DNA from: CAYUYV01 sp050331455
GTDB lineage: Bacteria; Pseudomonadota; Alphaproteobacteria; JAJFIK01
Assembly (NCBI GenBank): GCA_050331455.1
Contig: JBHJGV010000005.1
Coordinates: 86,442-150,441, forward strand
Direction: 5' to 3'
DNA length: 64,000 nt
Below, piece after piece: positions 37,588 to 45,745 of this stretch (its first letter is position 1; every line of letters starts with the position of its first letter). A program made the position numbers and the translations under genes. The notes below the pieces were generated by a model. The model was not told where the DNA came from. It was given only the letters and a program-made list of their open reading frames with translations, and did no database searches.

Positions 37588-37707
37588 GGGTCCCTCCCTG
37601 AATGCCGGCGCCCAGCGGGAGCCTGGATGGCGACATTGGTTAGGATAGGGGCCCGGGCGCGGAATCAAAACCCGCCCGGGTTCAAAATCGACGGCGCACC
37701 CGACCGA

Positions 37708-38700
37708 TCAGGGCCAGGCGACGTCGGGCGGCAGGGACATGAGGATCGCTTCCGTGTTGCCGCCGGTCTTCAGGCCGAACTGAGTGCCCCGGTCGTAGAG
37801 CAGATTGAACTCCACATAACGGCCACGGCGGATGCGCTGCTCCGCCTTTTCCTCGGGCGTAAAATCTTCGTTCATGCGACGCCGCACGATCACAGGGTAG
37901 ATCTGGTTGAAGGCCTCGCCCACGGCGCGCGTGAAGAGGAAGTCCCGCTCCCAGTCCTGGGTGCACAGATAGTCGAAAAAGATGCCGCCGATCCCCCGGG
38001 GTTCCTGCCGGTGGGGCAGGTAGAAATACTCATCGCACCACTGGGCATATTTGTCGTAGGCGGACCGGTCGAAGGGATCGCAGGCGGCCCGCATGGCCGC
38101 GTGGAAGTCGCGCGCATCCACGTAGGTGGGTGAGCGCTGGTAGCCGAGCATGGGCGTCAAATCCGCGCCGCCGCCGAACCAGCCCCGCGTCGTGATGATG
38201 TGCCGGGTGTTCATATGCACCGTCGGCACCCGGGGATTGCGTGCGTGGGCCACCAGTGAGATGCCACAGGCCCAGAAGCTCGGATCCTCCTCCGCACCCG
38301 GCACCTGGCTGGCAAAATCCTCGGAAAACCGGCCATAAACGGCGGAGACGTTCACACCGACCTTCTCGAACACGCGGCCGCGCATGATGGACATCACACC
38401 GCCGCCGCCGGTGGTGCCGTCGTCGCTCGGCCGCTGCCACGTCTTACGCTCGAAGCGCCCAGGAGGTCGGTCCCCGAAGCGCGCCCGGGAGTCGAGATCG
38501 TCCTCAAGGCGCTGAAATTGCGTGCAGATGCGATTGCGCAGGGTTTCGAACCAGTCCTTGGCCCGTTGTTTTCGCTGGGCGACGACCTTGTGGGCGTCGG
38601 GACCCGAAGCCGGCCCGAGAAGCGGCGGCTGGAGACGAATCGCCTGGGATTCAGACCCCCGATCAATGGGCCGGCGGCGCAGGGTGGAGATGTCGGTCAT
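37708..38700 (-). CDS. hemF: Oxygen-dependent coproporphyrinogen III oxidase HemF
   Basis: HemF decarboxylates coproporphyrinogen III to protoporphyrinogen IX in haem synthesis, using O2. The 330-residue protein has the family blocks DGTTGGGGVMSIMRGRVFEK, GISLVAHARNPRVPTVHMN, TTRGWFGGGADLTPML, YFYLPHRQEPRGIGGIFFD, and the signature RYVEFNLLYDRGTQFGLKTG. N-terminal residues 1-30 are a variable tail. ATG 38700 has GAGGATC upstream and overlaps the trmL stop by 4 bases (ATGA), so the two are translationally coupled. Divergent petABC makes a haem-using complex, so the locus joins haem supply and respiration. Confidence 0.97.
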   Translation of the reverse strand: MTDISTLRRRPIDRGSESQAIRLQPPLLGPASGPDAHKVVAQRKQRAKDWFETLRNRICTQFQRLEDDLDSRARFGDRPPGRFERKTWQRPSDDGTTGGGGVMSIMRGRVFEKVGVNVSAVYGRFSEDFASQVPGAEEDPSFWACGISLVAHARNPRVPTVHMNTRHIITTRGWFGGGADLTPMLGYQRSPTYVDARDFHAAMRAACDPFDRSAYDKYAQWCDEYFYLPHRQEPRGIGGIFFDYLCTQDWERDFLFTRAVGEAFNQIYPVIVRRRMNEDFTPEEKAEQRIRRGRYVEFNLLYDRGTQFGLKTGGNTEAILMSLPPDVAWP

Positions 38701-39269
38701 GACAGTTGATCCTCGTGACACGGAGCGGCGTCCCGATCGTCGGAACGGCCCTCCCGATTTTTGTGGCCCCCCGCCTCCGCGGACCGCTCGCTCGCCGACC
38801 GCTCGACGGGCGGCCAGCCCCCGGTCTGGGACAGTGCTTCGCTTAGAACCATGGCCGCAGCCACGGTGACGTTCAAGGACCGCCGGCCGGGCATTAGGGG
38901 GATCACCACCAGGGCATCGGCGGCCCCATGAACCTCGTCCGGAACGCCCGCGCTTTCGCGCCCCAAAAGCAGGGTGTCGTCCCCGTGAAAGACAAATTCC
39001 GTGAACGGTTGACTGGCCCTGGTGGTGAGGAGGACAAGCCGCCCGCCGTCCGGGCGAGTCGTTCGCGTTTCGAGAAACGCCTTCCAATGGACGTGCTGGA
39101 TCACGTCGGCGTGTGCGACATAATCCATGCCGGCGCGGCGCAGCGCCTTGTCGGAGAAGGGGAACCCGCAGGGCCCGATGACGTCGACGCCAATGCCGAG
39201 GCACGCCCCCATCCGCAACGCAGCACCCACATTCTGGGGAATATCAGGCTGATAGAGGGCAAGGCGCAT
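38697..39269 (-). CDS. trmL: tRNA (cytidine(34)-2'-O)-methyltransferase TrmL
   Basis: This SPOUT methyltransferase modifies the wobble base of tRNA-Leu. It has 190 residues. Family blocks are MRLALYQPDIPQNVGAALRM at the N-terminus, GMDYVAHADVIQHV, and the knot motifs LLLGRESAGVPDEVHGAAD and IPLMPGRRSLNVTVAAAMVL. After the SPOUT core there is an unusual charged tail of about 30 residues (from WPPVERSASERS on). ATG 39269 is the conserved start; the frame extends upstream without family sequence. It forms an operon with hemF and is divergent from petA. Confidence 0.95.
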   Translation of the reverse strand: MRLALYQPDIPQNVGAALRMGACLGIGVDVIGPCGFPFSDKALRRAGMDYVAHADVIQHVHWKAFLETRTTRPDGGRLVLLTTRASQPFTEFVFHGDDTLLLGRESAGVPDEVHGAADALVVIPLMPGRRSLNVTVAAAMVLSEALSQTGGWPPVERSASERSAEAGGHKNREGRSDDRDAAPCHEDQLS

Positions 39270-39675
39270 GGACGGGCCAATCCGCGGATCTAATCTTATG
39301 AGTGCAATGGATGGGGCAGAGTCGTCGAAGTGCTTTCGCCCATCGACGGCAGCCGCCACGTAACGTGTTCGCTTTGCGGCAACCTGCCCCTTAGCGCCTG
39401 GTACCGGATCTTTTATCAATGTGAGAGAAGACAGGGGAATTGGGCACGGGCATGACGCCGAACCCTCGATACCCTTCTCTTCAAGAGTGGCATGGAGTTC
39501 GGTCCGCCCACCCTTGGGTTGGCGCCTCCCCGGCGAGGCGTTAAGGTCCGCTACCAATTCAAGGCGGGGCAGATCCGACTCTGAAAGCCGGCCAGGCGTC
39601 ACAGGGTCCTGACCCGCATCCGACCCACCGCACGGGGTGAAGGCCCCACGGTGCCAATTCGCAGTGAGGTGACTG
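39270..39675. promoter_or_regulatory. Divergent intergenic region trmL / petA
   Basis: About 400 bases without a believable gene. It should hold the promoter of the petABC operon and that of trmL-hemF. I see no clear sigma-70-like pair or regulator palindrome. The Shine-Dalgarno of petA (GTGAGGTG) sits just before the GTG start. Confidence 0.45.
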
Positions 39676-40203
39676 GTGTCTGCAACACATGACGATGACA
39701 CGAAAACCCGGCGGGATTTTCTCTACATCGCAACAGGGGCGTTCGGAGCCACGGGCGCGGCGCTCACCGCGTGGCCCTTCATCGACCAGATGAACCCGTC
39801 GGCTGCCGTGCGGGCCCTGGCGACGATCGAGATCGACCTGTCGACCATGTCTCCCGGCCAGCAGGTGAAAGTTCTGTGGCAGGGCAAGCCTATTTTTGTC
39901 CGCTATCGGACGCCGGAAGAAATTCAGGCCGCCGAGGAGGTCGATGTGAATACGCTGCCCGACCCGACGGCTGATGCGGATCGTCATCCCGAAGGTCGGC
40001 CGGAATGGCTCGTGATGATCGGGATCTGCACCCATCTGGGCTGCGTGCCCCTCGGCGAGGCCGGCGATTTCAAAGGCTGGTTCTGCCCCTGTCACGGGTC
40101 CCATTACGACACGGCCGGACGCATTCGCAAAGGGCCGGCGCCGCGGAACCTGGACATCCCGCCCTATACCTTTGTCAATGACACCACCATCCAGATCGGG
40201 TGA
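39676..40203 (+). CDS. petA: Ubiquinol-cytochrome c reductase Rieske iron-sulfur subunit
   Basis: This is the Rieske subunit of the cytochrome bc1 complex. The 175-residue protein starts with a Tat-type leader/anchor (TKTRRDFLYIATGAFGATGA) and has the [2Fe-2S] ligand boxes CTHLGC and CPCHGSHYD with two Cys and one His each. The C-terminal GPAPRNLDIPPYTF is standard. The start is GTG 39676 after GTGAGGTG. It is the first gene of petABC; its stop overlaps an optional GTG start of petB. Confidence 0.97.
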   Translation: MSATHDDDTKTRRDFLYIATGAFGATGAALTAWPFIDQMNPSAAVRALATIEIDLSTMSPGQQVKVLWQGKPIFVRYRTPEEIQAAEEVDVNTLPDPTADADRHPEGRPEWLVMIGICTHLGCVPLGEAGDFKGWFCPCHGSHYDTAGRIRKGPAPRNLDIPPYTFVNDTTIQIG

Positions 40204-40208
40204 TATCA

Positions 40209-41495
40209 ATGGCTCATGAATCCACCTATCAGCCACAGTCGGGGTTCACCCGGTGGCTCGATGATCGCCTTCCAATCGTTCGGCTCGTGAATGATCAGCT
40301 TGTTGATTTTCCCACGCCGAAGAACCTCAACTATTTTTACACGTTCGGTGCCATCCTGACCTTCTGCCTCGTCACGCAGATCGTCACCGGCATCACGCTG
40401 GCCATGCACTATGTGGCCGATGTCGATCTCGCCTTCGACAGTGTCGAAAAGATTATGCGGGATGTGAATTTCGGCTGGCTGATCCGCTATATCCACGCGG
40501 TCGGTGCCTCCATGTTCTTCCTCGCCGTCTACATGCACATTTTCCGGGGTCTCTATTACGGGTCCTATAAGGCACCCCGCGAGGTGCTGTGGATGCTCGG
40601 CGTTGTCATCCTGCTGCTGATGATGGCCGCTGCCTTCATGGGATATGTGCTGCCCTGGGGTCAGATGAGCTTCTGGGGTGCGACGGTGATCACCAATCTG
40701 TTCAGCGCCTTCCCCGTGATCGGTGAGCCGCTGGTGCAGTGGCTGTGGGGTGGTTACTCGGTCGACAATCCGACCCTGACCCGCTTCTTCAGCCTCCACT
40801 ATCTGATCCCCTTCACCATTCTCGGTGTGGTGATCTTGCATATCTGGGCGCTGCATGTTCCGGGCAACAACAACCCGACCGGAATTGAAGTGAAAGGTCC
40901 CCAGGACACGGTCCCGTTTCATCCGTATTACACGGTGAAGGACCTGTTCGCGATGGTGCTGTTCCTGCTGTTGTTCGCCTATTTCGTGTTCTATGCGCCG
41001 AACATTTTGGGACATACGGACAATTACATTCCGGCCGATCCCCTCGTGACGCCGGCCGAAATTGTCCCTGAGTGGTACCTTCTTCCCTTCTACGCCATTC
41101 TGCGGGCGATCCCGGACAAGCTGCTCGGCGTGCTTGCCATGTTCGGCTCCATCGGAGTCTTGTTGTTCCTGCCGTGGCTGGACACATCGAAGGTGAAGTC
41201 GCTGCGCTATCGGCCGGTGATGCGGGTCCTGTTCTTCGTGTTCGTCGTGGTGTGCCTTGCCCTGGGCTGGGCCGGCGCGCAGACGCCCGACCGGCAGGTC
41301 TTTGCGGGCATCGACGTCACGATGTTCTCCAGCATTCTGACCTTCCTCTACTTCGCCTATTTCCTCATCGCGATGCCCGTCGTGGGCTGGTTGGAAAAGC
41401 CGCTCCCGCAGCCGGAAAGCATCAGTGCAGCCGTGCTTGGCAGTGGGTCTTCCATGCCGGACGGCGCCGCCGCAGCTCCTTCGAAGGAGGTTTGA
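40209..41495 (+). CDS. petB: Cytochrome b subunit of the bc1 complex
   Basis: The 428-residue membrane protein has about eight helices. Haem-ligating His occur in the helix IRYIHAVGASMFFLAVYMHIF (b-type pair) and FFSLHYLIPFTILGVVILHIWALH. The quinol-site motif PEWYLLPFYAIL is intact. Alphaproteobacterial bc1 uses this one-piece cytochrome b. ATG 40209 (MAHESTY) is the likely start; GTG 40200 overlapping the petA stop is possible. It ends 1 base before the petC start codon. Confidence 0.97.
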   Translation: MAHESTYQPQSGFTRWLDDRLPIVRLVNDQLVDFPTPKNLNYFYTFGAILTFCLVTQIVTGITLAMHYVADVDLAFDSVEKIMRDVNFGWLIRYIHAVGASMFFLAVYMHIFRGLYYGSYKAPREVLWMLGVVILLLMMAAAFMGYVLPWGQMSFWGATVITNLFSAFPVIGEPLVQWLWGGYSVDNPTLTRFFSLHYLIPFTILGVVILHIWALHVPGNNNPTGIEVKGPQDTVPFHPYYTVKDLFAMVLFLLLFAYFVFYAPNILGHTDNYIPADPLVTPAEIVPEWYLLPFYAILRAIPDKLLGVLAMFGSIGVLLFLPWLDTSKVKSLRYRPVMRVLFFVFVVVCLALGWAGAQTPDRQVFAGIDVTMFSSILTFLYFAYFLIAMPVVGWLEKPLPQPESISAAVLGSGSSMPDGAAAAPSKEV

Positions 41496-41496
41496 C

Positions 41497-42321
41497 GTGA
41501 GCTTTATTGCAACGCGCCTTCGCCCGGCGGCCCTCGCGGCCGCCGCCCTCTCCGCTCTGGTGCTCGCGGCAGGGCCGGTCCAAGCCGCCGGCGAAGCGGA
41601 ACATCCGATCCATCCGGAAAATGGCTGGCCGTTTGCCGGTCCTCTGGGACGCTTTGACAAGGCGTCGCTCCAGCGCGGTTTCCAGGTCTACACCCAGGTC
41701 TGTGCCGCATGCCATTCCATGCGGCTGCTGCACTACCGCAACCTGGGCGACGATGGTGGGCCCGGTTACGACGAAGACGAAGTGAAGGCTATCGCAGCCA
41801 ATTATCAGGTCCCGGCGGGACCCGATGAGTATGGCAACGAGGTCGACGAATACGGTCAGCCGCTGACCCGTCCTGCGCGTCCCGAGGACCGTTTCAAAAT
41901 GCCGTATCCGAACGAAACGGCAGCCCGGGCAGCCAATGGCGGGGCCTACCCTCCGGATCTGTCCGTCATCACCAAAGCGCGTCACGGCGGCGCGGACTAT
42001 GTGTATTCCCTGCTCCAGGGGTACAAAGAGCCGCCCGAAGATGTCGAACTGCGGGCCGGCGCCTACTACAACATCTACTTCCCGGGCAAGCAGTACGCGA
42101 TGCCCCAGCCGCTGTATGACGATCTGATCGAATACACGGACGGCACGCCGGCCACGATCGAACAGATGTCCTATGACGTGACCCAGTTCCTCCACTGGGC
42201 CGCCGAGCCCAAGATGGAAGAGCGCAAGAAGCTCGGCCTGATGGTCATGATCTATCTGTCGATCTTCGCCGTGCTGCTCTATTTGAGCTATCGCCGGATC
42301 TGGCGGAATGTCGATCACTGA
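41497..42321 (+). CDS. petC: Cytochrome c1 subunit of the bc1 complex
   Basis: The 274-residue protein has a signal peptide (LAAAALSALVLAAGPVQAA), the c-type haem motif CAACHSM, the axial Met in KQYAMPQPLYDD, and a C-terminal anchor helix (GLMVMIYLSIFAVLLYLSY) ending in basic residues. It passes electrons from the Rieske cluster to soluble cytochrome c. The start is GTG 41497 with a strong AAGGAGG 7 bases upstream. A strong terminator follows the stop, so petABC is a closed three-gene operon. Confidence 0.97.
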   Translation: MSFIATRLRPAALAAAALSALVLAAGPVQAAGEAEHPIHPENGWPFAGPLGRFDKASLQRGFQVYTQVCAACHSMRLLHYRNLGDDGGPGYDEDEVKAIAANYQVPAGPDEYGNEVDEYGQPLTRPARPEDRFKMPYPNETAARAANGGAYPPDLSVITKARHGGADYVYSLLQGYKEPPEDVELRAGAYYNIYFPGKQYAMPQPLYDDLIEYTDGTPATIEQMSYDVTQFLHWAAEPKMEERKKLGLMVMIYLSIFAVLLYLSYRRIWRNVDH

Positions 42322-42343
42322 TCGCGATCCTATCTTGTCGTGG

Positions 42344-42376
42344 AAAGGCCGGCCCCTCGGGTCGGCCTTTTCTTTT
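42344..42376 (+). terminator. Rho-independent terminator after petABC
   Basis: A 12-bp GC-rich stem (AAAGGCCGGCCC with GGGTCGGCCTTT, one G-T pair) and a 3-base loop, followed by TCTTTT. It lies 23 bases after the petC stop. Confidence 0.92.
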
Positions 42377-42497
42377 GGGCGGCGCTGCCGTCTAATCGGG
42401 GCGGGCTGGGTGTGGACCGCGAACCGGCGTTGTTCGGAACGGGCTTGGTCCCCATCGATCAGGCAGACATTCAGGCAGAGCGAGAGGGGTCTCGGGC

Positions 42498-43574
42498 ATG
42501 GCGAACGGCACTGGAAACACGGGTGCATCCGCCCGGGCGAGGCCTTTTCTCGCGCTCACACCGCTGCTCCTGGCCGGCATCGTCCTATCGGTTCTGATTG
42601 CCGTCCGGCCGGGCCCGGGTTTTGCGCAGGCCGTCATCTGGCCCACGCTGACGGGAGGCCCGCCGGTGGTCATTGCCCATCGCGGCGCCAGCGGCCTACG
42701 ACCCGAACACACCCTGGAAGCCTATGACCTGGCCATCGATCAGGGCGCGGACTGGATCGAACCGGATCTGGTCGTGACGCGGGATCATATTCTCGTGTGC
42801 CGGCATGACCGCTATCTGTCCACGACGACGGATGTCAGGGACCGCCCTGAATTTGCCGACCGGGAGGTCACCAAGACCGTCAACGGCGTGGCGCGGACAG
42901 ATTGGTGGGCGGAGGATTTCACCCTCGCCGAACTCAAAACGCTGCGCGCACGCCAGCCTTTCGAAGGCCGCTCCCGCGATTTCGACGGCAGGTTCAAGAT
43001 CCCGACCTTCGACGAGGTCATTGCCCTCGCCAAAAGCCGCTCCACAAAGGAACGCATCATCGGCGTCATCCCGGAGACCAAACAGCCCGGGGCCCTCACC
43101 GCCCTCGGCCATGACGTGGCCGGCCTGCTCGTCGATGCCCTGACCCGCGCGGACTGGACGAGCGCCCGCTCCCCGGTCATCGTCCAGTCCTTCGAACCAG
43201 ACCTCCTCAAAACCCTCATGACCCGGCTTTCGGTGCGCCGGGCCCAACTCGTCTTCGCCGTTCCCAACGATACGGGCGGGGCGCGGAGCAATATTCCGCT
43301 TGAGGACCTGTTCATGTACGCCACGGCCGTCGGCGCCCAGAAACTCCTGACCGTCGACCGCTCCGGACGGCCCTCCACCTTTGTCGAGCGGGCCCATGCC
43401 CTGGGCATGCCCGTGTTCGCCTGGACCTACCGGGACGACGTGCCGCCGGCCGACAAGGTCGATCCGAAGCGGGAACTGGAACGGGCCTTCCGCCTGGGCA
43501 TTGACGGCGTGTTTACCGATTTCCCCGCCACTGCCGTCGATGTACGCCGCCGGCTGGTCTCCGAACGCCGCTGA
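42498..43574 (+). CDS. Glycerophosphodiester phosphodiesterase (GlpQ-like)
   Basis: The enzyme cleaves glycerophosphodiesters into glycerol-3-phosphate and an alcohol. The 358-residue protein has an N-terminal hydrophobic signal or anchor (LTPLLLAGIVLSVLIAV), then the catalytic HRGASGLRPEHT, the metal residues in WIEPDLVVTRDHILVCRHD, and GVIPETKQPG where relatives have E-x-K. A large loop between residues 105 and 160 fits the periplasmic GlpQ group. The C-terminal LGIDGVFTDFP is diagnostic. ATG 42498 follows GAGAGGGG. With the phytase it suggests scavenging of organic phosphate. Confidence 0.94.
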   Translation: MANGTGNTGASARARPFLALTPLLLAGIVLSVLIAVRPGPGFAQAVIWPTLTGGPPVVIAHRGASGLRPEHTLEAYDLAIDQGADWIEPDLVVTRDHILVCRHDRYLSTTTDVRDRPEFADREVTKTVNGVARTDWWAEDFTLAELKTLRARQPFEGRSRDFDGRFKIPTFDEVIALAKSRSTKERIIGVIPETKQPGALTALGHDVAGLLVDALTRADWTSARSPVIVQSFEPDLLKTLMTRLSVRRAQLVFAVPNDTGGARSNIPLEDLFMYATAVGAQKLLTVDRSGRPSTFVERAHALGMPVFAWTYRDDVPPADKVDPKRELERAFRLGIDGVFTDFPATAVDVRRRLVSERR

Positions 43575-43730
43575 CGCTGTCATCACACACCGCACGCCCC
43601 TTGCCGCGCGTCGATATGGATGGGGCCGCCTGCCGGGTCCTCTTCGTCCGCCTTATTGACGCCACCCTGATTGGATGGGTGAAGAGAGGGACAGGCGTGT
43701 GCGGTCCGCCTCGCGCCCCTCGTCCACGCC

Positions 43731-44756
43731 ATGAAAGGGAAAAAAAGCCCGATGCAAGTTGTTGAAGCCGCCGAGGACGCCACCGACATGGTCGCCGAAG
43801 TGACGCGCGCCGGCGAAGACCTGGATGCAGCCCGGGCGGCGGTCTCCGAAGTCATTTTCGGCCAGGACCGGGTCATTGAGGAAGCGCTCGTGACCGTGCT
43901 GGCCGGCGGCCATGGGCTTCTTGTGGGCGTGCCGGGCCTCGCCAAGACGCGGCTCGTGGAAAGCCTCGCGACCGTGCTCGGTCTCGACGACAAGCGGATT
44001 CAATTCACGCCGGACCTGATGCCGGGCGATATTCTGGGCTCGGAAGTCCTGGATGAGGGCGAGGACGGGCGCCGGTCCTTCCGCTTCATCCGGGGCCCTG
44101 TGTTCTGCCAGTTGCTCATGGCCGACGAGATCAACCGGGCGAGCCCGCGGACCCAGGCGGCCCTGCTCCAGGCCATGCAGGAACACCACGTCACCGTTGC
44201 CGGCGAGCGCCACGACCTGCCCCGGCCCTTTCACGTTCTTGCGACTCAGAACCCGCTGGAGCAGGAGGGCACCTATCCCCTTCCCGAGGCCCAGCTCGAC
44301 CGTTTTTTGATGCAGATCGACGTCCGCTATCCGGACCTCGATGCGGAACGGCGCATGCTGCTCGCCACGACCGGCGCCGAAACGGCAACGCTGAAAAGCG
44401 TGCTGGAGGCCGGGCGCCTGCGCGATTACCAGGATCTCGTGCGCCGAATCCCGGTGGGCGAAGCGGTCATGGACGGCATTCTGACCCTCGTGCGCAATGC
44501 CCGGCCCGGCCAGAGCACCCTTGAGGACATCTCCGATTACGTGGCCTGGGGTCCCGGCCCGCGCGGCTCCCAGGCCCTGATGCTGGCGGTGCGGGCCCGC
44601 GCTCTGATCCAGGGGCGATTCGCGCCGTCCCTCGACGATGTGGAAGCGCTGGCCCTGCCGATTCTCCAGCACCGAATGGCCCTGACCTTCGCGGCGCGGG
44701 CCGAGGGGCGCACGATCGCCGAAGTCATCGACACCCTGATCAACACGATCCGCTAG
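43731..44756 (+). CDS. MoxR-family AAA+ ATPase
   Basis: This 341-residue AAA+ ATPase has Walker A GVPGLAKTR, Walker B LLMADEINRASPRTQAALLQAM, sensor ATQNPLEQEGTYPLPEAQLDRF, and a C-terminal lid. MoxR proteins act with von Willebrand-like partners (DUF58 and others) as chaperones for enzyme or envelope assembly. The start may be ATG 43731 or ATG 43752 (MQVVEAAE); AAAGGGA lies before the latter. The next gene, DUF58, follows after 9 bases. It is the first gene of a four-gene operon reaching 50637. Confidence 0.95.
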   Translation: MKGKKSPMQVVEAAEDATDMVAEVTRAGEDLDAARAAVSEVIFGQDRVIEEALVTVLAGGHGLLVGVPGLAKTRLVESLATVLGLDDKRIQFTPDLMPGDILGSEVLDEGEDGRRSFRFIRGPVFCQLLMADEINRASPRTQAALLQAMQEHHVTVAGERHDLPRPFHVLATQNPLEQEGTYPLPEAQLDRFLMQIDVRYPDLDAERRMLLATTGAETATLKSVLEAGRLRDYQDLVRRIPVGEAVMDGILTLVRNARPGQSTLEDISDYVAWGPGPRGSQALMLAVRARALIQGRFAPSLDDVEALALPILQHRMALTFAARAEGRTIAEVIDTLINTIR

Positions 44757-44765
44757 GACAGCACC

Positions 44766-45722
44766 ATGGCACGGCCCCCGCAGGGTCTTTACGGACCGCC
44801 GGGCGGGGCAGACCCGGATGGGCCCGCCCGCGCCCTTCGCTTGCGCGAGACCGCCGAGGGCCTGGCAAGGGCCCTACCGCCCCTGCTCGTCGCCGCCGAT
44901 CATCTGGCCATGAGCATGATCCCCGGGGTCCATGGGCGCCGGCGCGCGGGACCTGGCGAGACCTTCTGGCAATATCGCCGCTACGGCGAAGGCGACTCCG
45001 CCGCGTCGATCGACTGGCGCCAGTCCGCCCGCGCCCCGGCGCTTTATGTGCGCGAGAACGAGTGGGAGGCCGCCCAGACCGTCTATTTCTGGACGGACGG
45101 CTCGCCGTCCATGGACTATGCGAGCCGGCCCGAACTGGAAACCAAGCATCACCGGGCCGCCGTGATCGCCCTTGCCCTTGCCCAGCTTTTGACCCGCGCC
45201 GGCGAACGGGTGGCTCTGCTCGACGGGCGCACCAAACCGGCCGCGGGCGAGGCCGCGGTGCGCCGGATGGCCGAACACATGACCCGCACGCCGTCCCTGC
45301 CCCTGGGCGAGATCCCCAGCCCCGACCGTCTGCCCCGGGGCAGCCGCGTGGTCCTGGTCAGCGACTTTCTGATGGATCTCGATATTCTGGCGCGGCGCCT
45401 GCGGGATTTCGGCGGCGGCGGCAGCCAGGGTCACCTGTTCCATGTCTTCGATCCGGCCGAGGAAGACCTGCCCTTCACGGGCCGGACGGAATTCGAGGAC
45501 ATGGAAGACTTCGCCACCTTGACCCTGGGCCGGACCGAGGCTGTCCGGGACGACTATCTGGAACGGGTGCGCCGTCACCGGGCGGCTCTCACCGTCCTGG
45601 CCGGGCGGTGGCGCTGGACCGTGACACCCCATCGCACCGACGCGCCGGCCGGTGACGGTCTGCGCACCCTTTATGGTCTGATATCCGGTGCCGGGCGCGG
45701 GCGCAGTCCCACGATCCCCTGA
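44766..45722 (+). CDS. DUF58 domain-containing protein
   Basis: The 318-residue protein has the DUF58 signature GETFWQYRRYGEGDSAASID followed by WRQSARA near residue 70, then a vWA-like fold (YFWTDGSPSMDY resembles a MIDAS DxSxS, and VVLVSDFLMD later). DUF58 proteins are partners of MoxR ATPases; unlike many relatives this one has no N-terminal membrane helices. The biochemical role is unknown. It sits between the moxR and DUF4159 genes with short gaps (9 and 23 bases). Confidence 0.92.
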   Translation: MARPPQGLYGPPGGADPDGPARALRLRETAEGLARALPPLLVAADHLAMSMIPGVHGRRRAGPGETFWQYRRYGEGDSAASIDWRQSARAPALYVRENEWEAAQTVYFWTDGSPSMDYASRPELETKHHRAAVIALALAQLLTRAGERVALLDGRTKPAAGEAAVRRMAEHMTRTPSLPLGEIPSPDRLPRGSRVVLVSDFLMDLDILARRLRDFGGGGSQGHLFHVFDPAEEDLPFTGRTEFEDMEDFATLTLGRTEAVRDDYLERVRRHRAALTVLAGRWRWTVTPHRTDAPAGDGLRTLYGLISGAGRGRSPTIP

Positions 45723-45745
45723 TCCCTTGGAGACGAATGTAACCG

